Origin: an uncultured Flavobacteriaceae bacterium
GTDB lineage: Bacteria > Bacteroidota > Bacteroidia > Flavobacteriales > Flavobacteriaceae
Assembly: GCA_947500385.1 (NCBI GenBank)
Contig: CANMSA010000026.1
Span: forward strand, 1-52,957
Direction of reading: 5' to 3'
Length of the DNA stretch: 52,957 bases
The stretch's first letter is position 1. Each line of letters begins with the position of its first letter. A program made the position numbers and the translations under genes. This document shows, one piece after another, positions 45,930-52,957 of this stretch. Below the pieces are notes generated by a model. The model was given only the letters and a program-made list of their open reading frames with translations. It made no database searches and was not told the DNA's origin.

Positions 45930-48900
45930 AGGTCGATTACTTTTAATTTCTCATCTGTTTCATTCATACGCTTCTCCAACTCAATAATCTCTAGGTACTT
46001 GCTCAGTTCCGCTATATTCGAAAACTCAAATAATGTACTTATAGGGACGCTCAGTGATAGTTTTTTCTCAATGGATGAAACGACCTGAGTAGCCAATAGG
46101 GAATGGCCGCCGAGTTCAAAAAAGTCATCATTGATACCGACTTGCTTCACATCTAAAAGCTCCTCCCAAACGCTAGCTAGGTAGTTTTCCAAGTTGTTGC
46201 GTGGAGGTACATATGTGCGTTTTGCCAAGGATGTTTCGTAACAGGTCAATAAGGCTTTCTTGTCAAGTTTTCCGTTTGACGTCAATGGAAAAGCATCAAC
46301 AGGTAGGAATCCCTGAGGAATCATGTATTCAGGTAGTCTCTCCTGCAGGAAAGCCTTCATACGATGGTTGTATGCCGACATATGTTGTTGTTCTTTACCT
46401 ACTTCCCCTGTGCCCTTCAAAAGCGGAACATAAGAATCCAAAATAGTGTAAAACCCAATCAAGGTATTTGTCGCTGTCCCGCCATCTCCCCTTGTTAGTA
46501 CAATACTTTCCTTTATCGCTGGAAGTTCGCACATAACCCTTGCTATTTCCGTAGGCTCTATTCGATATCCACGAATCTTGAGTTGATCATCTGAACGACC
46601 TAGATATTCTAGATTACCGTCTGAATGCCACCTGGCCAAATCGCCTGTTTTGTATATGAAATCATTGGGCTCATCGCTGAAGGGGTTTTTTATAAAGCGA
46701 CTGGCCGTTAATTCAGGCTGGTTTAAATAACCATTGGAAATACCCGTACCAGAAACATATAGTTCCCCAATATTTCCAATAGGAACCAATTGTAACGCAT
46801 TATCTAGTAGATAAATACGTGTATTGGCTATTGGTTTACCGATCAGGACGGGCACTGAAAGGTCTTGGGTGGATGTGATATCATAAACGGTGCAACCTAT
46901 AGTAGCTTCTGTAGGGCCATACTCATTATAGATCCGAATAGAACTGTTCATAGCTCTCAGCTGTTGTATATGATCGTATTCTAAAACCTCTCCTCCCACA
47001 ATTGCGACCTTAATATGATCACTTCTCCAATTTTCATTCAGTAACCGAACATGGGAAGGAGTCAATTTGACACTGTTGATTTTGTCGTTCCCCACAATCC
47101 GCTTGAGCAATACATCGGGGGATTTGTTATTTTCTATCCATAACGTCCCTCCCGTTAAAAGACTTAGAAAAATACTTGTTTGCGTAAGGTCGAACGATAA
47201 CGAAGTGAACAAAGGAAAGCTGAACCGTGGTAAATCACCTTGATAGTGATCTATACTATAATCGATGTAATTCTTAAGATTATTATGCGTAATGATTACT
47301 CCCTTTGGCCTACCTGTACTTCCCGAAGTGTAAATAACGTACGCCGGATTTTGGTCATTATCATTCGTACGAACAAATGATAATTTTTTAGTATCCACTT
47401 CCACGGTTTCCAATTGAATATCAACACAAAAGATAGTGGCATTCGTTTCTGACAGCTCAAAAAGTTTTTCAGAAGTGGTTACTAGTACTTTTAATGCTGT
47501 ATCCTTAAAAATGTATGACTTTCTCTCCATTGGATAATCACTATCAATGGGTACATATGCCGCACCGGACTTTAAAATACCCATGATTGAAACCACGCTC
47601 CAAAACGAATTGTCCATCAGGATTCCAACAAAATCGCCTGATTCAATTTTGTAATTAGACTTAAGAACATAAGCCAGTTTATCGGAAAGAATATCCAGTT
47701 CTTCGTAGCGGAGTGTTGCTTCCTCAAATGCAAGCGCAATGGCCTTGGGAGAATGCCTAACTACCTCTTTAAATTGAGAAACAAGGTCTTTTCCTTGACT
47801 TTTATCGTATGTATTATTAAACTCATCTAATAATTTGCGTTTTTCATTTTTAGATATGAAACGCAAATCATCGATTAGCACATCCGGATTGTTGACTACT
47901 GCATTTAGTATTCGTTTGTATTGCTCCAGCAATTTCCAGATTGTTTCTTTTTTATATAAATCTGTATTGTAGTTTGTAGAAACAGTAATTCCTTCATTAG
48001 TTTCTTTTAGGTTAACTACTAAATCGAATTGACTTTTAATTTCACCCGTATCACACTGGGCAATAGCAATATCACTCATATGGATGCGCTGTATCTCTCC
48101 GGGATTATTCTGCATTGAAAAGAGCACCTGAAATAGCGGATTTCCTTGGGTACTCCTGTTATCCACTACTCGTTCCACAATACTTTCAAAAGGAACTTCC
48201 TGGTGTTCATAAGCATCCAGGGTAGTTTTCTTTACTTTTAATAATAATGAAGTAAAACTCGGATTATCTTCCAATGAACTTCTGAATACCAGTGTATTAA
48301 TAAAAAATCCTATTAGAGGTTCCAATTCTTTTCGGGTCCTGTTGGCTATTGGACTGCCCACACTCACATCTGGATTGTTACTATACTTGTATAACAAGAC
48401 CTTGAAAGCTGTTAATAGTGTCATAAACAGAGTGGCCGTGTGCTTCTGTGATAAAGAGGTGAGTTTATCTGTTAAGGGTTTATCCAATATGAAGGGTAAG
48501 ATATCACCCCGAGTACTCTGTTCCCTGGGACGGACATAGTCCGTGGGAAGCTGGAGCCGCGAAACACCCGATAACTTCCCCTCCCAGTACGCAAGACCGC
48601 CCTCCAGATAGGATGCCGTATAATGCTCGCGTTGCCAGAGCGCATAGTCCGCATACTGGATGGGCAACACCGGTAAACCGCTCGGCCTCCCCTCCTTCTT
48701 CGATTCGTACAAGGCCACCAATTCCTTTACGAAGATCGGAAACGACCAACCGTCGCTCGCTATATGGTGGGTCACCAATACAAGGATATGTTCCCGTACC
48801 CCCGTATCGATCAAACGGCAGCGGAGCATATGGTCCGCGCCAAGGTCGAACGGCTCGTCGATCGTCGAACGGATCAAAGAAGAGACATCCTCACCTTCGC

Positions 48901-51900
48901 TCGACTCGCTATAACCCAACGTCCAACCGCCCTTGTCCATCACCTCCTGGTAGGCAGACCCGCCCTCCTCGCGGTACACCGTACGGAGCACCTCGTGGCG
49001 GTCGACGATGCCTTGGAAGGTAGACTCCAAAAGCACACGGTCCAGATCTCCCTCAAGCCTCAGCACCATCGGTTGATGGTACTGTACGCTCCCTTGTAGC
49101 CTATCGATGAACCAAAGACGTTCTTGGGCATAAGACAGGGGTATCCTCGAAGGACGGGGAATTACCGCTTCGATATTGGGGAGTAACGCACCTATTTCCC
49201 TTTCCGACAACAAGGACGCTAACGATCCTACCGTCGAATGACCGAATACATCGGCGATGGTTAACTCTACTCCTAGTACATCACGGATCATGGATACCAT
49301 TCGCGTGGCAAGCAACGAATGGCCTCCCAAGGAAAAGAAATCGTCGTCTATGCCAACCTTGTCCAGGTTTAGCAACTCCTCCCACATCGCCGCTAACCGG
49401 TGTTCCAACTCCGTGGTCGGTGCCTCATACGTCTGTGGCGCCGACGATATATCCTGTAGCGATAACCTGATCTTATCCAACTTACCGTTGGGCGTCAAGG
49501 GAAAGGAAAGGAAACCTATATACCGACTCGGAAGCATATATGAGGGCAAACGGGACGACAGGTATTCCTTCACCGAATCCTGTAACCGGATACTCAACTG
49601 CTCGAAAAGCGGAATATTGGTCGGCGGTACCCCTCCCCCTACCGTGGATACGGTATACCTGGAAGTGAGTAACCGATGGTCACCGGTACGCTCGAACACC
49701 ACATCTACCTTCAGCGCATCAACATTCAACAAAAACCGGCAACGATGACCGTGGGACTCCGCCATCAAAGCATATTCCCGTAAATCGTCCCGCCCGGGAA
49801 CTCCCGATACCAGATCGCACAAGCCCTCTATGGTGGAAACCTTCCCATCGGACAGGCCATGGGACAACCGAAGCTCTCGCCATAAGCGACCGTTGGGAAC
49901 ATCCTTTATACCGAACAAGGTCTCGGAGGACGACAACCTCGAGGAAAGCAGCTCGTCCGTTACAGATGGATAGGACAACCATTCCGGGGATACCGGATCG
50001 GACTCCGGTTCCCCTACGTGCAAGACCACATTGTAACGGTACAAGAGCATCTCGTGTTCCTCGATACCCGACTTCCATTCTATCGAAACGTGACTGATTT
50101 GAGGGTAAGTAGACCGTAGACCATAAAAATAGGACGGTGCGATACATAGCTCCCCATCACGCAATACGTTACGATCTCGGTGTGCCCGGTAAACATCCAG
50201 GGAGGTAGAACCTGGCAAACGGTCCAATTGAAGGCGGCCATGGTACAGGTCCAGTAAACGGTGGTCGCGAACGTCGCCGATGATGATACGCCCCTCTCCT
50301 TGAAGATGACCGATACAGTCCGATATCACCTGGTCTAAATAGCCCTTGCCCGGAAAGTATTGAACGACCGAGTTCATAATCACCGTATCGACCTCCGTGT
50401 CCGGGGACAAAACTACCTGGTCCGCCGAACCTACCCGTAGATCGGTCGCCGGATATGAACCTTGCGAAGAGGATAGGTAAGAGGACAGGCGGCCGACCGC
50501 CGATGAGGAAATATCATAACCTATGTACCGGTCGATCTGTGAGGACAAGGGAAAGTAGATCAACCCACTGCCCATTCCGATCTCCAATACCTTCGCGGGG
50601 GAAGTCGACAGGATCGTGGAGAGAATGTCAGACTGCCATTCCCGCATACCCGATGTAGAAATCAGCTCCCCGGTAAAACTGTCCATCCAACCGCGGATGT
50701 CGAAGGTAATCTCGGAAAGATCGGTCTCCGCTTCGTATTCCTGCTGATAAACGTTCTCCCAATCACGTAACTGATCGACATATAACGAGGACTCCAAACT
50801 CAGTAAATATTCATGATCGGGTATATAGTAACTTACCAATTGTGCAGAAAGGGTCCCCGCATCACGGATCAATGCGCAGTTCCGCGATACACCCGGATGA
50901 TCCTGCATCACTTCTTCCATCTCGCCCAATTCTATCCGGTAGCCACGCAACTTCACCTGGTCGTCGGACCTGCCCAGATATTCGACCTCTCCGGATGGCG
51001 TCCACCTGCATATGTCGCCCGTACTATAGCGCAGGGCGCCCGGAACGGAAGAATATGGGTCCGATATAAAACGGCCGGCCGTCAAAACCGGATTGTTCAA
51101 ATATCCCGAGGACAAGCAACTGCCCGAAATATACAGTTCCCCTAACTCGCCCATCGCACATAAACCTCCGGAAGCGTTCACAATCTGCAAACCTACCCCT
51201 TGGATAGGGCGCCCTACCGTAATCACCGGCAACGGGGAACCTGCAAAGACCGGAGGCACTTCATATACCGAACAGCCGACCGTAGCCTCGGTGGGACCGT
51301 ATTCATTGTAAATACGTACGGACGGGTTCAAGGAACGTAGCTGCGCCACATGGCCATGGTCCAATGCCTCCCCCCCCACGATCACAAGGGACAGTGAACC
51401 ACTCTGCAATCCCGACAACAAATGGGTATGGGAAGGGGTTAGCTTGATACTGGTAATGTGAGGGTTCGCCATGATACGACGAAGCGATTCGTCTACCGGA
51501 AGGCTCTCCTCGATCCATAACGTACCGCCCGTTAACAAGCTCAAAAAGATGCTCGTCTGGGTAAGGTCGAAAGATAGGGTCGTGAACAAGGGAAAATCAA
51601 AACACGATAGCGCTCCCCGGTAACGGGCGATACTATCATCCAAATAATTCAGAAGACTCCCGTGCGTGACCATCACCCCTTTGGGGCGGCCAGTCGAGCC
51701 CGAGGTATACAGGACATAGGCCGTATCGGATGGTGAGACCATCGGAAGTGTACCCGAAGATAAAGGCGGGGACGAAAGAAGGTCCGCCATCTGAAAATCT
51801 ATACAAAAGGGCGTCACACCCAAACCGGATATCGAAAACAAATGGTCCGACGAGGTGATCAGCACATCCATACCGGTGTCCTGGATAATGTACGACTGAC

Positions 51901-52957
51901 GATCCTCGGGATAGTGAACGTCGATCGGAACATAGGCCGCCCCGCTTTTCAAAACCCCCAAGATCGAGACAATGCTCCAGAAAGAACCTTCCAACATCAG
52001 CCCTACATAATCACCCTTGCCCACTTGATAATGGTTCCGGAGGTACCGTGCCAATACATCGGATCGATGCCATAACTCGCCGTAACTCAGCGTATCCCCA
52101 TGATGGGACAACGCCCGCCGGGGGCCGTGTTCCGAACAGACCCTTGCCAGGGACCCGAGCAAGGTATCGACGGGCAGTGGATCCATTCCCGAGAAAACCT
52201 GAAGTTCCTTTAAGGACGGTTCGCGCATCAACGGAAAGGAACCTATACGGGTATCCGCACTCGATAGTATGCCCTCCAGTAAGTGTTCATATTGCGTGAG
52301 CAACGTCGTGATACGATCGGGTGTATAAAGATCGCTACAATATTCCAGTTCCAATAAAAGCCCTTCTACATGCTCGTGGATACGAAGGGTCATATCATAG
52401 GGAGAGGTCAGATGCTCCCTGTCATAGCCCTTCATGGTCAGGTCCCCGAAACGGACCTCGCCGGTGGCCTCGTTGTTCAACAATACGAACATCACCTGGA
52501 ACAAAGGACTGTGGCCCGTATCACGGGACTTTACAACACGTTCCACTACTTGCCCGAAGGGAACCTCCTGATGGTCGTAGGCCTCCAGACAGGTCCGCTT
52601 CACCTGTGACAAAAAGTCCCTAAATCCAGGGGTTCCCCCCAAATCGCTGCGCAACGCCAGACTGTTCACGAAAAAACCGATCAACGGCTCCATCTCCGAC
52701 TGTGTCCTGTTGGCCACCGTACTGCCGATGCAGATATCGTCCTGGCCGCTATACCGATATAAAAGCACTTTAAAGGCCGATAACATGAACATGAACAGCG
52801 TCACATCTTCCTGGAGGCAGAAGGCTCCTATACGGTCCTTTAACGATACACTAAGGGAATGGTAACGGTTTCCGCCCCGGGTACTCTGTTCCCTGGGACG
52901 GACATAGTCCGTGGGAAGCTGGAGCCGCGAAACACCCGATAACTTCCCCTCCCAGTA
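45926..52957 (-). CDS. NRPS synthetase A, 5'-partial: (C)-A-nMT-PCP-C-A-PCP
   Basis: The reading frame is open to the right edge, so the true start lies outside; 2343 codons are visible. The first visible residues (YWEGKLSGVSRLQLPTDY) are the middle of a condensation domain. Next come an adenylation domain (YTSGSTGRPKG near 51700) interrupted by an N-methyltransferase (VLEIGMGSGL near 50560), A10 (NGKLDK), a carrier domain (LGGHSLLATRM near 49325), a complete C domain (HHIASDGWS near 48760), a second A domain (near 47320) and a second carrier (LGGHSLLATQV near 46105). The hand-read pocket codes are DLTKIGEVGK and DLTKIGEIGK, both close to the Asn code DLTKLGEVGK. Predicted output is N-methyl-Asn then Asn, passed to synthetase B through an acidic C-terminal tail ending KLKVIDL. 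The stop overlaps the next start by 4 bp (ATGA), which suggests translational coupling. Right of about 48540 the gene is much richer in GC than its 3' part. Confidence 0.95.
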   Translation of the reverse strand, partial: YWEGKLSGVSRLQLPTDYVRPREQSTRGGNRYHSLSVSLKDRIGAFCLQEDVTLFMFMLSAFKVLLYRYSGQDDICIGSTVANRTQSEMEPLIGFFVNSLALRSDLGGTPGFRDFLSQVKRTCLEAYDHQEVPFGQVVERVVKSRDTGHSPLFQVMFVLLNNEATGEVRFGDLTMKGYDREHLTSPYDMTLRIHEHVEGLLLELEYCSDLYTPDRITTLLTQYEHLLEGILSSADTRIGSFPLMREPSLKELQVFSGMDPLPVDTLLGSLARVCSEHGPRRALSHHGDTLSYGELWHRSDVLARYLRNHYQVGKGDYVGLMLEGSFWSIVSILGVLKSGAAYVPIDVHYPEDRQSYIIQDTGMDVLITSSDHLFSISGLGVTPFCIDFQMADLLSSPPLSSGTLPMVSPSDTAYVLYTSGSTGRPKGVMVTHGSLLNYLDDSIARYRGALSCFDFPLFTTLSFDLTQTSIFLSLLTGGTLWIEESLPVDESLRRIMANPHITSIKLTPSHTHLLSGLQSGSLSLVIVGGEALDHGHVAQLRSLNPSVRIYNEYGPTEATVGCSVYEVPPVFAGSPLPVITVGRPIQGVGLQIVNASGGLCAMGELGELYISGSCLSSGYLNNPVLTAGRFISDPYSSVPGALRYSTGDICRWTPSGEVEYLGRSDDQVKLRGYRIELGEMEEVMQDHPGVSRNCALIRDAGTLSAQLVSYYIPDHEYLLSLESSLYVDQLRDWENVYQQEYEAETDLSEITFDIRGWMDSFTGELISTSGMREWQSDILSTILSTSPAKVLEIGMGSGLIYFPLSSQIDRYIGYDISSSAVGRLSSYLSSSQGSYPATDLRVGSADQVVLSPDTEVDTVIMNSVVQYFPGKGYLDQVISDCIGHLQGEGRIIIGDVRDHRLLDLYHGRLQLDRLPGSTSLDVYRAHRDRNVLRDGELCIAPSYFYGLRSTYPQISHVSIEWKSGIEEHEMLLYRYNVVLHVGEPESDPVSPEWLSYPSVTDELLSSRLSSSETLFGIKDVPNGRLWRELRLSHGLSDGKVSTIEGLCDLVSGVPGRDDLREYALMAESHGHRCRFLLNVDALKVDVVFERTGDHRLLTSRYTVSTVGGGVPPTNIPLFEQLSIRLQDSVKEYLSSRLPSYMLPSRYIGFLSFPLTPNGKLDKIRLSLQDISSAPQTYEAPTTELEHRLAAMWEELLNLDKVGIDDDFFSLGGHSLLATRMVSMIRDVLGVELTIADVFGHSTVGSLASLLSEREIGALLPNIEAVIPRPSRIPLSYAQERLWFIDRLQGSVQYHQPMVLRLEGDLDRVLLESTFQGIVDRHEVLRTVYREEGGSAYQEVMDKGGWTLGYSESSEGEDVSSLIRSTIDEPFDLGADHMLRCRLIDTGVREHILVLVTHHIASDGWSFPIFVKELVALYESKKEGRPSGLPVLPIQYADYALWQREHYTASYLEGGLAYWEGKLSGVSRLQLPTDYVRPREQSTRGDILPFILDKPLTDKLTSLSQKHTATLFMTLLTAFKVLLYKYSNNPDVSVGSPIANRTRKELEPLIGFFINTLVFRSSLEDNPSFTSLLLKVKKTTLDAYEHQEVPFESIVERVVDNRSTQGNPLFQVLFSMQNNPGEIQRIHMSDIAIAQCDTGEIKSQFDLVVNLKETNEGITVSTNYNTDLYKKETIWKLLEQYKRILNAVVNNPDVLIDDLRFISKNEKRKLLDEFNNTYDKSQGKDLVSQFKEVVRHSPKAIALAFEEATLRYEELDILSDKLAYVLKSNYKIESGDFVGILMDNSFWSVVSIMGILKSGAAYVPIDSDYPMERKSYIFKDTALKVLVTTSEKLFELSETNATIFCVDIQLETVEVDTKKLSFVRTNDNDQNPAYVIYTSGSTGRPKGVIITHNNLKNYIDYSIDHYQGDLPRFSFPLFTSLSFDLTQTSIFLSLLTGGTLWIENNKSPDVLLKRIVGNDKINSVKLTPSHVRLLNENWRSDHIKVAIVGGEVLEYDHIQQLRAMNSSIRIYNEYGPTEATIGCTVYDITSTQDLSVPVLIGKPIANTRIYLLDNALQLVPIGNIGELYVSGTGISNGYLNQPELTASRFIKNPFSDEPNDFIYKTGDLARWHSDGNLEYLGRSDDQLKIRGYRIEPTEIARVMCELPAIKESIVLTRGDGGTATNTLIGFYTILDSYVPLLKGTGEVGKEQQHMSAYNHRMKAFLQERLPEYMIPQGFLPVDAFPLTSNGKLDKKALLTCYETSLAKRTYVPPRNNLENYLASVWEELLDVKQVGINDDFFELGGHSLLATQVVSSIEKKLSLSVPISTLFEFSNIAELSKYLEIIELEKRMNETDEKLKVIDL
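45990..49170 (-). other. Module A2: C (hybrid composition), A (Asn-like), PCP
   Basis: The C domain runs from about 49170 to 47800 and has an intact HHIASDGWS. Its N-lobe is GC-rich and its C-lobe AT-rich. The A domain (about 47770-46240) gives DLTKIGEIGK, Asn-like. Between A8 (KIRGYRIEPTE) and A10 there is a small extra stretch (about 46440-46340) where other A domains here carry methyltransferases. The carrier has GGHSLLATQV. Confidence 0.8.
48513..48589. repeat. 77-bp perfect direct repeat, left copy (inside C domain of module A2)
   Basis: This stretch is identical over 77 bp to 52881-52957. One mismatch (48512 versus 52880) separates it from a further 5 matching bases. It encodes the link between the C-domain lobes (YWEGKLSGVSRLQLPTDY, then VRPREQSTRG). 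The offset is 4368 bp, exactly 1456 codons, so exchange between the copies preserves frame. It coincides with a sharp GC change. Confidence 0.95.
49650..50800 (-). other. N-methyltransferase domain inserted in A domain (synthetase A)
   Basis: The SAM-binding motif VLEIGMGSGLIYFPL lies near 50560, preceded by GWMDSFTGELI and followed by VVQYFPGKGYL and IIIGDVRDHRLL, the pattern of integrated NRPS N-methyltransferases. It sits between the A8 region (KLRGYRIELGE) and A10, so the A-domain C-terminal subdomain is split. It should methylate the alpha-amino group of the carrier-bound Asn-type residue before condensation. Its closest relative in the window is the domain at about 30570-31720. Confidence 0.85.
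52881..52957. repeat. 77-bp perfect direct repeat, right copy (at window edge)
   Basis: This is the second copy of the repeat at 48513-48589, at the same place in the previous C domain. The window ends inside it, so the repeat may well extend further. The left copy continues into GC-rich C-domain sequence. Confidence 0.95.

Larger units (their letters stand above)
48540..52957. other. GC-rich segment spanning one C-to-C exchange unit
   Basis: Sample rows give about 52-68% GC here (for example 41/60 at 48961-49020), against about 28% at 47821-47880 and 43% at 48421-48480. The segment runs from mid-C domain to mid-C domain and includes A-nMT-PCP. Both ends carry the 77-bp repeat. It reads as a module with a different compositional history from the rest of the locus. 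Confidence 0.85.
49200..52957 (-). other. Module A1: partial C, A (Asn-like), nMT, PCP
   Basis: This is the GC-rich module. The C-domain C-lobe runs from the edge to about 52290. The A domain starts near 52170 (FDLTQTS, KLTPSH, IVGGEAL and NEYGPTEATVG give DLTKIGEVGK). The N-methyltransferase occupies about 50800-49650 between A8 and A10. The carrier ends near 49200. Predicted product is N-methyl-Asn on the carrier. Asp is possible but less likely, because Asp codes usually have His rather than Glu at the seventh position. Confidence 0.8.

Noticed and set aside
1-52957. CRISPR arrays, tRNA/rRNA genes, insertion sequences
   Set aside because: No short regularly spaced repeats, RNA gene motifs, transposase frames or terminal inverted repeats were seen; repeats present are homologous NRPS domains.

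Overview
The whole window is one giant nonribosomal peptide synthetase (NRPS) locus, all on the minus strand and read from right to left. It probably comes from a Bacteroidota bacterium. That rests on a roughly 40% GC background, weak Shine-Dalgarno sites and the general look of the modules; no taxonomic marker gene is present, so this is an inference. Both window edges cut through NRPS genes. No thioesterase, starter domain, phosphopantetheinyl transferase, transporter, regulator or RNA gene lies inside the window.

In transcription order there are six synthetases, called here A to F. A (45926 to the right edge, 5' end missing): half a C domain-A-nMT-PCP, then C-A-PCP. B (41100-45929): C-A-PCP-E. 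C (30055-41088): three modules, the last with an N-methyltransferase. D (22545-30050): two modules, the second with an FkbM-type methyltransferase inside its A domain. E (12663-22523): C-A-PCP-E*, then C-FkbH-PCP, then C*-PCP* (asterisk = degenerate). F (12193 to the left edge, 3' end missing): four modules, the last unfinished. A to E are packed with a 4-bp overlap or 4-21 bp gaps. A 469-bp gap precedes F.

I aligned the binding-pocket residues by hand against remembered specificity codes. The predicted order of building blocks is N-Me-Asn, Asn, D-Phe-like, Val, Thr-like, N-Me-Ile-like, Val, methylated Asn, Asn, glycerate (FkbH), Asn, Gly, unknown, Lys-like. Thirteen A domains and one FkbH loader therefore supply at least 14 units. 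Subunits B to F each start with a TubC_N-like docking fold, and A to E each end in a short acidic/hydrophobic tail. This supports the chain order A-B-C-D-E-F.

The unusual biology is concentrated in four places. (1) Synthetase E holds an internal glyceryl-loading C-FkbH-PCP module, which implies an ester bond within the backbone. It is flanked by an E domain that has lost its catalytic His and Glu and by a terminal C-PCP pair with broken motifs and no A domain. (2) Two unrelated methyltransferase families (nMT and FkbM) are inserted at the same A-domain site. (3) Synthetase A has a GC-rich module whose boundary falls inside a C domain, exactly at a 77-bp perfect direct repeat that recurs 4368 bp (1456 codons) away at the window edge. 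This looks like a natural module-exchange junction. (4) Two Val modules carry GGDSI carrier motifs followed by an unusual C-domain type although no E domain is present, so their stereochemistry is open.
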